From assembly GCA_964555735.1 (NCBI GenBank), contig CAZKTS010000052.1, forward strand, positions 1-27,701: a stretch of 27,701 nucleotides of DNA. Direction: 5' to 3'. Under the pieces are notes generated by a model, which was given only the letters and a program-made list of their open reading frames with translations, made no database searches and was not told where the DNA came from. This document shows, one piece after another, positions 8,188 through 14,655 of this stretch (position 1 is its first letter; each line of letters opens with the position of its first letter). This stretch comes from CAZKTS01 sp964555735. Its GTDB lineage: Bacteria; Actinomycetota; Acidimicrobiia; IMCC26256; PALSA-555. The position numbers and the translations under genes were made by a program.

Positions 8188-8839
8188 GGCCCGGCCACGA
8201 GGTGCGCGCGCCCGCGCCGAGACCGTCCGCGAGCGCCTGGCGACCGAGTATCCCGGAACGGCGACGGAGCTCTGCGCGCTGCGGCACGACTCGCCGTTCC
8301 AGCTCCTCGCGGCCACGATCCTCTCCGCACAGTCGACCGACGAGATGGTGAACAAGGTCACCCCGGCCCTGTTCGCGCGGTACCCGACCGCGGCCGAGCT
8401 CGCCGACGCCAACCCGGCCGACGTCGAGGACCTCGTGCACTCGACGGGCTTCTTCCGCCAGAAGACCAAGAGCCTGATCGGGATGGCGAGCGCGGTCGAG
8501 GAGCGCTTCGGCGGCGAGGTGCCGGTGGCGCTCGAGGACCTGGTGACCCTGCCCGGCGTCGGGCGCAAGACCGCCAACGTCGTCCGGTCGGTCGCGTTCG
8601 GCGAACCCGGCCTGCCGGTCGACACCCACGTGGGGCGGCTCGCCCGACGGCTCAAGCTCACCACCGAGCGCGACGCGGTGAAGGCCGAGCACGACCTGAA
8701 CGTGCTGGTGCCGCCGGAGGAGCGTGGCGCGTTCTCGCTGCGCCTGATCCTGCACGGTCGTGCGGTCTGCGACGCGCGCAAGCCTCGCTGCGACGTCTGC
8801 GTGCTCGCCGACGTCTGTCCTTCGGCCTTCAGGGTCTGA
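8186..8839 (+). CDS. nth: Endonuclease III (DNA glycosylase/AP lyase)
   Basis: 217-residue base-excision repair enzyme that removes oxidised pyrimidines and cleaves the abasic site. The helix-hairpin-helix motif LPGVGRKTAN carries the Schiff-base Lys128; the catalytic Asp is Asp146 in PVDTHVGRL. The C terminus holds a C-X6-C-X2-C-X5-C 4Fe-4S cluster (CDARKPRC, CDVC, VLADVC). LLAATILSAQSTD near residue 40 is the usual N-terminal core motif. The start at 8186 is supported by TAGGGT 7 bases upstream. It diverges from mshD and ends 4 bases before the stop of a small minus-strand gene. Confidence 0.95.
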   Translation: MARPRGARARAETVRERLATEYPGTATELCALRHDSPFQLLAATILSAQSTDEMVNKVTPALFARYPTAAELADANPADVEDLVHSTGFFRQKTKSLIGMASAVEERFGGEVPVALEDLVTLPGVGRKTANVVRSVAFGEPGLPVDTHVGRLARRLKLTTERDAVKAEHDLNVLVPPEERGAFSLRLILHGRAVCDARKPRCDVCVLADVCPSAFRV

Positions 8840-8843
8840 GCGC

Positions 8844-9038
8844 TCAGAACAACCGCAACGCGCGGTCGAGTGTGCGCGTCGCGCTGACCAGGGCTCGCTC
8901 GGCCGCGAAGAGCTCGGTGGCGATCGCGGAGTCCGACGTGTCGTCGTAGCGCTGCGCGACCTCGAGCACCCGCTCCACGAGCTCTCCGACCTGCGCGCGC
9001 ACGGTCGAGAGCTCGGCAATGTCGGAGGAGGTGCTCAT
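8844..9038 (-). CDS. Small helical protein of unknown function, divergent from hisD
   Basis: 64 residues (MSTSSDIAELSTV to TLDRALRLF), predicted almost entirely alpha-helical with regular hydrophobic spacing (VGELVERVLEVA, ELFAAERALVSATRTLDRAL), perhaps a helical hairpin or coiled coil. No Cys, no signal peptide, acidic overall. The ATG at 9038 is exactly 7 bases after TATCCT, which supports a real leaderless gene. Its -10 overlaps the hisD -10 back to back. I do not recognise a family. Confidence 0.62.
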   Translation of the reverse strand: MSTSSDIAELSTVRAQVGELVERVLEVAQRYDDTSDSAIATELFAAERALVSATRTLDRALRLF

Positions 9039-9045
9039 GGGTCGA

Positions 9046-9055
9046 AGGATACGAT
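9046..9055. promoter_or_regulatory. Overlapping divergent -10 elements (64-residue gene / hisD)
   Basis: On the minus strand TATCCT (9051-9046) is 7 bases before the ATG at 9038. On the plus strand TACGAT (9050-9055) is 11 bases before the hisD ATG. The two hexamers share bases 9050-9051, so polymerase should not be able to open both at once. Confidence 0.5.
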
Positions 9056-9066
9056 GAACCTTCCCC

Positions 9067-10371
9067 ATGCTGGAACGACTGGACCTCCGCGGCTTCATCG
9101 GCGACCTCGCCGCCGCGCTCGCGCGTCCCGGAGCAGCCACCAGCGAGGCGGTGACCACTGCCGTGCGCGAGATCATCGCCGACGTCCGCGCCCGGGGCGA
9201 CGACGCGCTCCGCGAGCTGACGCAGCGCTTCGACGGCTGTGCGGTCGACGACCTCCGCGTGCCCTCGGCGGCCGTGCACCAGGCGCTCGCCGACGCGCCC
9301 GCCGACCTGCGCGCCGCGCTCGACTACGCCGCGGGCGAGATCCGGGCGTACCACGAGGCCCAGATCCAGCCCGAGATCGACCTCGACCGGGCGGGGGTGC
9401 GGCTCCGCGAGCTCGTGGTGCCCGTCGATCGGGTCGGCTGCTACGTGCCCGGCGGCCGGGCGCGGTACCCGTCGACCGTGCTGATGACCGCGATCCCGGC
9501 GCGGATCGCCGGCGTCGGCCGGGTCGCGCTCTGCGTCCCACCCGGGCCCGACGGTGCGGTTCCGGCGGCCACGCTCGCCGCCGCCGCGCTGGCCGGCGTC
9601 GACGAGGTGTACCGCGTCGGCGGCGCCCAGGCGATCGCGGCACTGGCGTACGGCACCGCGTCCATCCCCGCGGTCGACCTCGTCGTGGGTCCCGGCAACG
9701 CCTACGTCGCGGCCGCCAAGCGCGAGGTGAGTGGCGACGTCGGCATCGAGTCCTTCGCCGGCCCTTCGGAGCTTGCGATCGTGGCCGACGAGTCCGCCCG
9801 ACCCGACCTGGTCGCGGCTGACCTGCTCGCGCAGGCCGAGCACGGGCCCGACGGCGCCGCCGTGCTCGTCACCTGGAGCGACTCGGTCGCCGACGCGGTC
9901 GACGGCGCCGTGGAGCAGCTCCTCGTCGACGCGCCCGCCGGTGCCGATCTGGCCGCGACGTTCGGGAGCGTGGGGCGGGCGGTGGTCGTCGACGACGCCG
10001 TCCAGGCCCTCGCGGTCGCCAACGTGATCGCGCCCGAGCACCTGGAGCTGATGGTCGAGGACGCGGAGGCGGTGGTCCCGCTCGTCCGCAATGCCGGTGC
10101 GGTGTTCTGTGGGCCGTGGGCCACCGCGGCGATCGGCGACTACGTCGCCGGCGTCAACCACGTGCTGCCGACGGCGCGCACCGCGCGGTTCGCGAGCGCG
10201 CTGCGGGTCGATGACTTCCGAAAGCACGTCCACGTTGTGGACGCCACCGAAGCTGCCGTCCGACGCGTCGCGCCCTTCGTGCGCACGTTGGCGGAGGTGG
10301 AGGGTCTTCCCGAGCACGGTCGCTCCGTCGCGCTCCGGACGTGGGACGGCCCCGTGAAGGAGGTTCGGTGA
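9067..10371 (+). CDS. hisD: Histidinol dehydrogenase
   Basis: 434 residues, normal length; oxidises L-histidinol to histidine in two NAD-dependent steps, the end of the pathway. Family blocks: VDRVGCYVPGGRARYPSTVLM, VDEVYRVGGAQAIAALAYGT, VVGPGNAYVAAAK, IESFAGPSELAIVADE and LLAQAEHGPDG. The general acid/base pair Glu324-His325 is in IAPEHLEL, and GVNHVLPTARTARFASAL and the zinc-site region FRKHVHVVD follow. First gene of hisDCBA. Its stop overlaps the hisC start by GTGA, and TACGAT upstream is the probable promoter. Confidence 0.97.
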   Translation: MLERLDLRGFIGDLAAALARPGAATSEAVTTAVREIIADVRARGDDALRELTQRFDGCAVDDLRVPSAAVHQALADAPADLRAALDYAAGEIRAYHEAQIQPEIDLDRAGVRLRELVVPVDRVGCYVPGGRARYPSTVLMTAIPARIAGVGRVALCVPPGPDGAVPAATLAAAALAGVDEVYRVGGAQAIAALAYGTASIPAVDLVVGPGNAYVAAAKREVSGDVGIESFAGPSELAIVADESARPDLVAADLLAQAEHGPDGAAVLVTWSDSVADAVDGAVEQLLVDAPAGADLAATFGSVGRAVVVDDAVQALAVANVIAPEHLELMVEDAEAVVPLVRNAGAVFCGPWATAAIGDYVAGVNHVLPTARTARFASALRVDDFRKHVHVVDATEAAVRRVAPFVRTLAEVEGLPEHGRSVALRTWDGPVKEVR

Positions 10372-11444
10372 GCCTGCCGACGCGTCGCCCGGATCTGGCC
10401 GCGCTCGACGGCTACCACTCGCCGCAGCTCGACGTCGCGGTCCGGCTCAACACCAACGAGAGCCCGTACGAGCCGCCGAGCGGCTTCGTCGACGCGTGGC
10501 TGGGTGCGCTGGCTTCGGCGCCGCTCAACCGCTATCCGGATCGCGCCGCCACCGAGCTCCGGCGATCGCTCGCCGGCTGGCTGGGTCAGCCCGAGCGCCG
10601 ACTGTTCTGCGCCAACGGCTCCAACGAGGTGCTCCAGACCCTGCTGCTCACGTACGGCGGCCCGGGCCGGCGCGCGCTCGTGTTCGAGCCGACGTACGCG
10701 CTGCACTCCCACATCGCGCGCATCACCGGCACCGAGGTCGTCGAGGGCGAGCGCACCGACGAGTTCACGATCTCGGCCACGGAGGCCGGCAACCTCATCG
10801 CGGCCGAACGTCCGTCGGTGGTGTTCGTGTGCAGCCCCAACAACCCGACGGGCACGGTCGAGCCGCGGTCGACGATCGAGGCGCTCCTCGCGGCCGTCAT
10901 CGATCACGGCCACGGGCTGCTGGTGGTGGACGAGGCGTACGGCGAGTTCTCCGACTGGAGCGCGGCCGAGCTGGTCGCCGACGACCTTCCGCTCGTGGTG
11001 GTCCGCACGTACTCCAAGGTCTGGTCGCTCGCCGCGCTTCGCCTCGGATACGCGATCGCGCCGGCACCGGTCGTCGACGAGCTCGAGCTGGTCGTGCTCC
11101 CGTACCACCTGTCCGCGGCGACGCAGACCGCAGGCACGACCGCGGTCGACTTCGTGCCGCAGATGCGCGAGCGCGTCGCGGCGTTGGTCGAGGAGCGAGG
11201 CCGGCTCGTCGCCGCGCTGCGCCAGCTGCCCGGGCTCACGGTGTTCCCGTCGGGCGCCAACTTCGTCCTGGTGCGGTCCGACGGCGACGGGCACGCGCTG
11301 TGGCAGCAGCTCGTGGACCGCGGCGTGCTCGTGCGCGACTTCTCGCGCTGGCCGCGGCTCGAGGACTGCCTCCGCATCACCGTGGGGACGCCTGCCGAGG
11401 ATGACGCTCTCCTCGACGCGTTGCGCGAGAGTCTTGGACGATGA
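10368..11444 (+). CDS. hisC: Histidinol-phosphate aminotransferase
   Basis: 358-residue fold-type-I PLP aminotransferase that converts imidazole acetol phosphate to histidinol phosphate. Visible motifs: VRLNTNESPYEPP at the N terminus, FCANGSNEVLQTLLLTYGGPG (phosphate-binding turn), VFVCSPNNPTGTV, LLVVDEAYGEFSDW and RTYSKVWSLAALRLGYAIA with Lys217 as the PLP Schiff-base residue. The GTG start at 10368 has a near-perfect AAGGAGG 5 bases upstream and overlaps the hisD stop by GTGA. Normal length. The context rules for HisC over other aminotransferases. Confidence 0.96.
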   Translation: MSLPTRRPDLAALDGYHSPQLDVAVRLNTNESPYEPPSGFVDAWLGALASAPLNRYPDRAATELRRSLAGWLGQPERRLFCANGSNEVLQTLLLTYGGPGRRALVFEPTYALHSHIARITGTEVVEGERTDEFTISATEAGNLIAAERPSVVFVCSPNNPTGTVEPRSTIEALLAAVIDHGHGLLVVDEAYGEFSDWSAAELVADDLPLVVVRTYSKVWSLAALRLGYAIAPAPVVDELELVVLPYHLSAATQTAGTTAVDFVPQMRERVAALVEERGRLVAALRQLPGLTVFPSGANFVLVRSDGDGHALWQQLVDRGVLVRDFSRWPRLEDCLRITVGTPAEDDALLDALRESLGR

Positions 11445-11502
11445 GATGCAGCGGAGCCGTGGCCGGATGGCCGGGACGGCGGAGCGGAATCGAACAGAGA
11501 AG

Positions 11503-12081
11503 ATGAGGAGCGCGCGGCGGGACCGCAGCACCAAGGAGACCACGATCGAGCTGGTCCTGGAGATCGACGGCGAGGGGCGCGCGAGCGCCTCGACCGGGAT
11601 CCCGTTCTTCGACCACATGCTCGAGCAGCTCGGCAAGCACGGCGGCTTCGACCTCGACGTGAAGGCCCAGGGCGACCTCGAGGTCGACCTGCACCACACG
11701 GTGGAGGACGTCGGCATCGCGCTCGGTGAGTGCCTGAAGGAGGCGCTGGGCGACAAGGCCGGCGTGCGTCGCTTCGCGTCGTCCCTCGTGCCGCTCGACG
11801 AGGCCCTCGTCCAGGTCGCGCTGGACCTCTCGGGCCGGCCGTTCCTGGTCTACGAGGTGGACCCGATCGCCGAATGGATCGGCACGTTCGATCCCCAGCT
11901 CTGCGAGGAGTTCTGGCGCGCGTTCGCGTTCGGCGCGGGCATCACGCTCCACCTCCGGTCGATCTCGGGGAAGAACGGTCACCACATCATCGAAGCGTCG
12001 TTCAAGGGCGTTGCCCGCGCGCTGCGGGATGCCGTCAGCATCGAGGGGACGGGCATCCCGAGCACCAAGGGCTCCCTCTAG
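11503..12081 (+). CDS. hisB: Imidazoleglycerol-phosphate dehydratase
   Basis: Monofunctional HisB, 192 residues from this start, catalysing dehydration of imidazole glycerol phosphate to imidazole acetol phosphate. The metal-binding His clusters are clear: FFDHMLEQLGKHG, DLHHTVEDVGIALGEC and SGKNGHHIIEASFKGVARAL. There is no fused phosphatase domain. The start is ambiguous. ATG 11503 aligns with the usual N terminus just before STKET. In-frame ATGs at 11467 and 11446 would add 12 or 19 residues, and 11446 lies 1 base after the hisC stop, which favours coupling. Codons between 11446 and 11503 are less GC-rich at third positions (AAT, CGA, ACA), which argues for the shorter form. Confidence 0.93.
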   Translation: MRSARRDRSTKETTIELVLEIDGEGRASASTGIPFFDHMLEQLGKHGGFDLDVKAQGDLEVDLHHTVEDVGIALGECLKEALGDKAGVRRFASSLVPLDEALVQVALDLSGRPFLVYEVDPIAEWIGTFDPQLCEEFWRAFAFGAGITLHLRSISGKNGHHIIEASFKGVARALRDAVSIEGTGIPSTKGSL

Positions 12082-12837
12082 TTGTTCACGCTCTATCCGG
12101 CGATCGACGTGCGGGCCGGGCGGGCGGTCCGCCTCCACCAGGGCGACTTCGACGCCGAGACCGTCTACGACGACGATCCGGTCGCGGTCGCCCGTGCGTT
12201 CGCGGCGGCCGGCGCCGAGTGGATCCACGTGGTGGACCTCGACGCGGCCCGGACGGGCGAGCCCGCGAACCTCGCCGTCATCGAGGCGATCGCCACGGCG
12301 GTGCCATGCCGGATCCAGACCGGCGGGGGTGTGCGGAGCGGGGCCGCCGCGGACGCGCTCGTGCTGGCCGGCGCGGCGCGCGTGGTCGTGGGCACGGCGG
12401 CGGTCGAGCGACCGGAGCTGGTCGAGGAGCTCTGCTCCCGGCACCCGGGCTCCGTCGCCGTGGGCCTCGACGCGCGCGGCCGCGACGTCGCGGTGCGCGG
12501 GTGGACGGAGGGCTCGGGTCTCGATCTGCTCGAGCTCGCGCGTCGGTTCGAGGTCTCCGGGGTCGCGGCGCTGATCGTGACCGAGATCGCGCGCGACGGC
12601 ACGATGGAGGGCCCGTCGCTCGACCAGCTCCGCGCCGTGCTCGAGGCCACCGAGGTGCCGGTCATCGCAAGCGGCGGCGTGGGCAGCCTCGGTGATCTGG
12701 ACGCGCTCGCCGGCCTCGCGGCGGCGGGCCGCACGCTCGCCGGCGCGATCGCCGGACGGGCGCTCTACGAAGGCCGGTTCACGCTGGCCGAGGCGCTCGA
12801 CCATCTCCGAGGGTCGTCGGGGGCCGGGGACGTCTGA
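12082..12837 (+). CDS. hisA: ProFAR isomerase HisA
   Basis: 251-residue beta/alpha-barrel that isomerises the ribosyl aminoimidazole ribonucleotide ProFAR to PRFAR. PAIDVRAGRAVRLHQGDF holds the catalytic Asp9; VDLDAARTGEP, IQTGGGVRSGAAADALVLAGAARVVVGTAA, VTEIARDGTMEGP (second catalytic Asp) and VIASGGVGSLGDL follow. The only reasonable start is a TTG at 12082, immediately after the hisB TAG, with no Shine-Dalgarno sequence. hisH, which normally separates these two genes, is missing. In many actinobacteria this enzyme is PriA, also doing the TrpF reaction; here a separate trpF exists at 27258, so a single role is more likely, though RGWTEG (a PriA-compatible RGW) is retained. Confidence 0.94.
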   Translation: MFTLYPAIDVRAGRAVRLHQGDFDAETVYDDDPVAVARAFAAAGAEWIHVVDLDAARTGEPANLAVIEAIATAVPCRIQTGGGVRSGAAADALVLAGAARVVVGTAAVERPELVEELCSRHPGSVAVGLDARGRDVAVRGWTEGSGLDLLELARRFEVSGVAALIVTEIARDGTMEGPSLDQLRAVLEATEVPVIASGGVGSLGDLDALAGLAAAGRTLAGAIAGRALYEGRFTLAEALDHLRGSSGAGDV

Positions 12838-12856
12838 CCCTGGTCCGGGCCGTCAC

Positions 12857-12889
12857 CCGCGGGTACGGTCCGAACGACCGCACCCGCGG
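12857..12889. repeat. Strong hairpin between hisA and the 74-residue gene
   Basis: Inverted repeat of 14-base arms (12857-12870 and 12876-12889) with a 5-base loop and a single A/C mismatch (8 + 5 paired bases). There is no T-run, so an intrinsic terminator is not certain. The left arm contains TACGGT (12864-12869), a -10-like hexamer that would start transcription near 12877, inside the structure. It may end the his transcript, control the small gene, or both. Confidence 0.5.
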
Positions 12890-12915
12890 CACCCGAGGCC
12901 AGGAGGATGATGCGT

Positions 12916-13140
12916 GTGAGCGACGCCAACCACCCCGACGCCCATCTGAACGAGGGCTTCTTCCGGCGCTACCGCGAGCTGCTCGACGCGGAGGATGCCG
13001 CCTTCGACGATCTCGAGCACGCCTACGAAGAGGGCAACCGCGCCGGCTTCGACCAGGATCTCTCCCTGTGGCGAGCGGTCGTCGAGCGCCGGGCCGCGTT
13101 CCTCGAGCGCCACGGCTTCGCCCCCGCCGTCGTCACCTGA
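12916..13140 (+). CDS. Small acidic helical protein of unknown function
   Basis: 74 residues starting SDANHPDAHLNEGF and continuing as an amphipathic helical protein rich in Glu, Asp and Ala (RRYRELLDAEDAAFDDLEHAYEEG, LWRAVVERRAAFLERHGF). There are no Cys residues, signal or membrane segments. GTG 12916 is chosen because AGGAGG (12901-12906) ends 9 bases before it; ATGs at 12907 and 12910 are too close to that site. It follows hisA on the same strand, with a strong hairpin between, so it may have its own promoter. Not recognised; coding status is supported by Shine-Dalgarno position, codon bias and tight packing. Confidence 0.6.
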   Translation: MSDANHPDAHLNEGFFRRYRELLDAEDAAFDDLEHAYEEGNRAGFDQDLSLWRAVVERRAAFLERHGFAPAVVT

Positions 13141-13147
13141 CCCGCCC

Positions 13148-13165
13148 CGCCCGCACGCGCGGGCG
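13148..13165. terminator. Possible bidirectional terminator hairpin between convergent genes
   Basis: 7-bp GC stem (13148-13154 with 13159-13165) with loop ACGC, in the 43-base gap between the ends of the 74-residue gene and the hydrolase. No T-tract on either side, so strength is uncertain. Confidence 0.35.
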
Positions 13166-13183
13166 CTCCGTCGAGGGGAACGC

Positions 13184-13816
13184 TCAGGCCACGCGGTCGA
13201 CGAACGCGGTCGCGAGCTCGACCAGCCGGTCGGTCCGACCGACGAAGAAGTGGCTGGCACCGGGGACGATCGCGACCTCGGTCGCGGCCCAGCTCGCCAC
13301 CGTCGCGGCCACCGCCGTGGGGTCGCGCACCTCGTCATGCTCCGCGAGGACGATCAGCTTCGGTCGGGCATCGCCGGGGACGGCGCCGAGGCGGGCGAAG
13401 TGGAGGGGGAGCGCGATCGCGATCCAGGCGGCGATCGCCGGGTCGTCGACCGACAGGGCGACGTCGGCGCCGAAGCTCCAGCCGGCGACCACGAGGGGCG
13501 CGTGGTCGGGCAGCGTGGGTGCGAGTGCGGCGACCGCCGCGAGCGCGTCGAGTCGTTCCCCGGTCCCGCCGTCGAAGACGCCACCACTCGCCTCGACGCC
13601 GCGGAAGTTGAAGCGCAGGCACCGCACACCGACGGCCGGCATCGCGCGGAACAGCGCCGAGATCACGATGGATCGCATCGTGCCGCCGTACTGGGGGTGA
13701 GGATGGCAGAGCACCATGCCGGCGCGCGTGTCGCCGACCGCGGGTGCGAGCTCCGCTTCCAGCTCCACGCCGTCGGAGGCGACGAGTGTCGTACGCTCCG
13801 TGGCGGCGTCGGCCAT
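13184..13816 (-). CDS. Alpha/beta hydrolase (dienelactone-hydrolase/KANL3-like)
   Basis: 210-residue compact serine hydrolase. The nucleophile elbow GWSFGAD gives Ser114; Asp161 in LAEHDEV and His189 in PGASHFFVG complete the triad. HPHPQYGGTM near residue 38 and RFNFRGVEASGG near 68 are the marks of the small bacterial group of hydrolases related to dienelactone hydrolase and usually annotated as generic alpha/beta hydrolases. The substrate is not predictable. The ATG at 13816 lies exactly 7 bases after TAGCCT. It diverges from the thioesterase gene by 14 bases. No signal peptide, so cytoplasmic. Confidence 0.87.
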   Translation of the reverse strand: MADAATERTTLVASDGVELEAELAPAVGDTRAGMVLCHPHPQYGGTMRSIVISALFRAMPAVGVRCLRFNFRGVEASGGVFDGGTGERLDALAAVAALAPTLPDHAPLVVAGWSFGADVALSVDDPAIAAWIAIALPLHFARLGAVPGDARPKLIVLAEHDEVRDPTAVAATVASWAATEVAIVPGASHFFVGRTDRLVELATAFVDRVA

Positions 13817-13823
13817 GGAACGG

Positions 13824-13829
13824 AGGCTA
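13824..13829 (-). promoter_or_regulatory. Leaderless -10 of the hydrolase, overlapping the thioesterase Shine-Dalgarno
   Basis: TAGCCT on the minus strand is 7 bases before the hydrolase ATG. The same stretch read on the plus strand contains GGAGG (13822-13826), placed to serve the divergent GTG at 13831, so one short segment serves both genes. Confidence 0.5.
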
Positions 13830-13830
13830 G

Positions 13831-14655
13831 GTGACCACCAGGTTCGAGCGCGACACCGCGGTGACGCGCGTCGACGAGCGCACGTTCACGGCCGAGATGC
13901 ACGAAGAGTGGTGGGTCGAGCGGGGGCCCAACGGCGGCTACCTCGCCGCGATCCTGGTCCGCGCGCTGGCCGCCACGGTCGACGACCCCGAGCGTTCCCC
14001 GCGATCGCTCACCGTGCACTACGCCGCCCCTCCGGTCGCGGGCGCGGTCACGATCACGACCACACGGGAGCGGGTCGGTCGGTCGCTGACCTCCGTGTCG
14101 GCACGGTTGGAGCAGGGCGGGAAGATCTGCGCGCTCGCGATGAGCGCGTTCGCGACCGTTCGTCCGGGCCCTGACTTCACCGACCTGGTGATGCCGGAGG
14201 CGCCACCGCCGGACGCGCTGCCGGTTCGGGAGCCGCCGGCCGAGGCGCCGCCGTTCGCCCGGCGGTGGGCCACCCGGTGGGCGGTCGGCCGACCACCCAT
14301 GTTCGACGGCGTCACCGGCCCGGAGGCCGTGGGGGGTGGCTGGATCCGGCTCGAGGAGCCGCAGCTGCTCGACGCGCCCGCGGTGGCCGCGCTCACCGAC
14401 GCGTGGATCCCGCCGGTCTTCGTGCGCGTCGCCGAGCCGCTCGTGGTGCCGACGATCGACCTCACGGTGCACTTCCGGACGACGTTGCCGCTGCCGGACG
14501 CGACGCCCGACGACTACCTGCTCGCGGTGTTCCGCACCAATGCGGCGGCCGAGGGCTTCCTCGAGGAGGACGGTGCGGTCTGGTCGGCCGACGGGCGGCT
14601 CGTCGCGCAGTCGCGCCAGCTCGCGGTCGCGGTGCCGTTCACGCCTCCGAGCTGA
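13831..14655 (+). CDS. Acyl-CoA thioesterase, double-hotdog (TesB-like)
   Basis: 274 residues with two hotdog halves. The first has the motif RGPNGGYLAAILVRAL near residue 31, followed by HYAAPPVAGAVTI and RVGRSLTSVSARLEQGGK. The second has DAWIPPVFVRVAEPLVVPTIDLTVHFRTTLP and EEDGAVWSADGRLVAQSRQ, the usual thioesterase C-terminal motif. It is expected to hydrolyse fatty acyl-CoA. Length is typical. GGAGG is 4 bases before the GTG start. The last 17 bases overlap the end of the convergent oligopeptidase gene. No clear pathway link to its neighbours. Confidence 0.87.
   Translation: MTTRFERDTAVTRVDERTFTAEMHEEWWVERGPNGGYLAAILVRALAATVDDPERSPRSLTVHYAAPPVAGAVTITTTRERVGRSLTSVSARLEQGGKICALAMSAFATVRPGPDFTDLVMPEAPPPDALPVREPPAEAPPFARRWATRWAVGRPPMFDGVTGPEAVGGGWIRLEEPQLLDAPAVAALTDAWIPPVFVRVAEPLVVPTIDLTVHFRTTLPLPDATPDDYLLAVFRTNAAAEGFLEEDGAVWSADGRLVAQSRQLAVAVPFTPPS

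Noticed and set aside
8188..10317. The upstream extension of the mshD frame to more than 1000 codons
   Set aside because: It crosses nth and hisD antisense; the mshD domain begins near 8187 or 8157.
12082..12837. HisA as the bifunctional PriA of actinobacteria
   Set aside because: A separate, intact trpF begins at 27258, so a double role is not required. The sequence alone does not exclude it.
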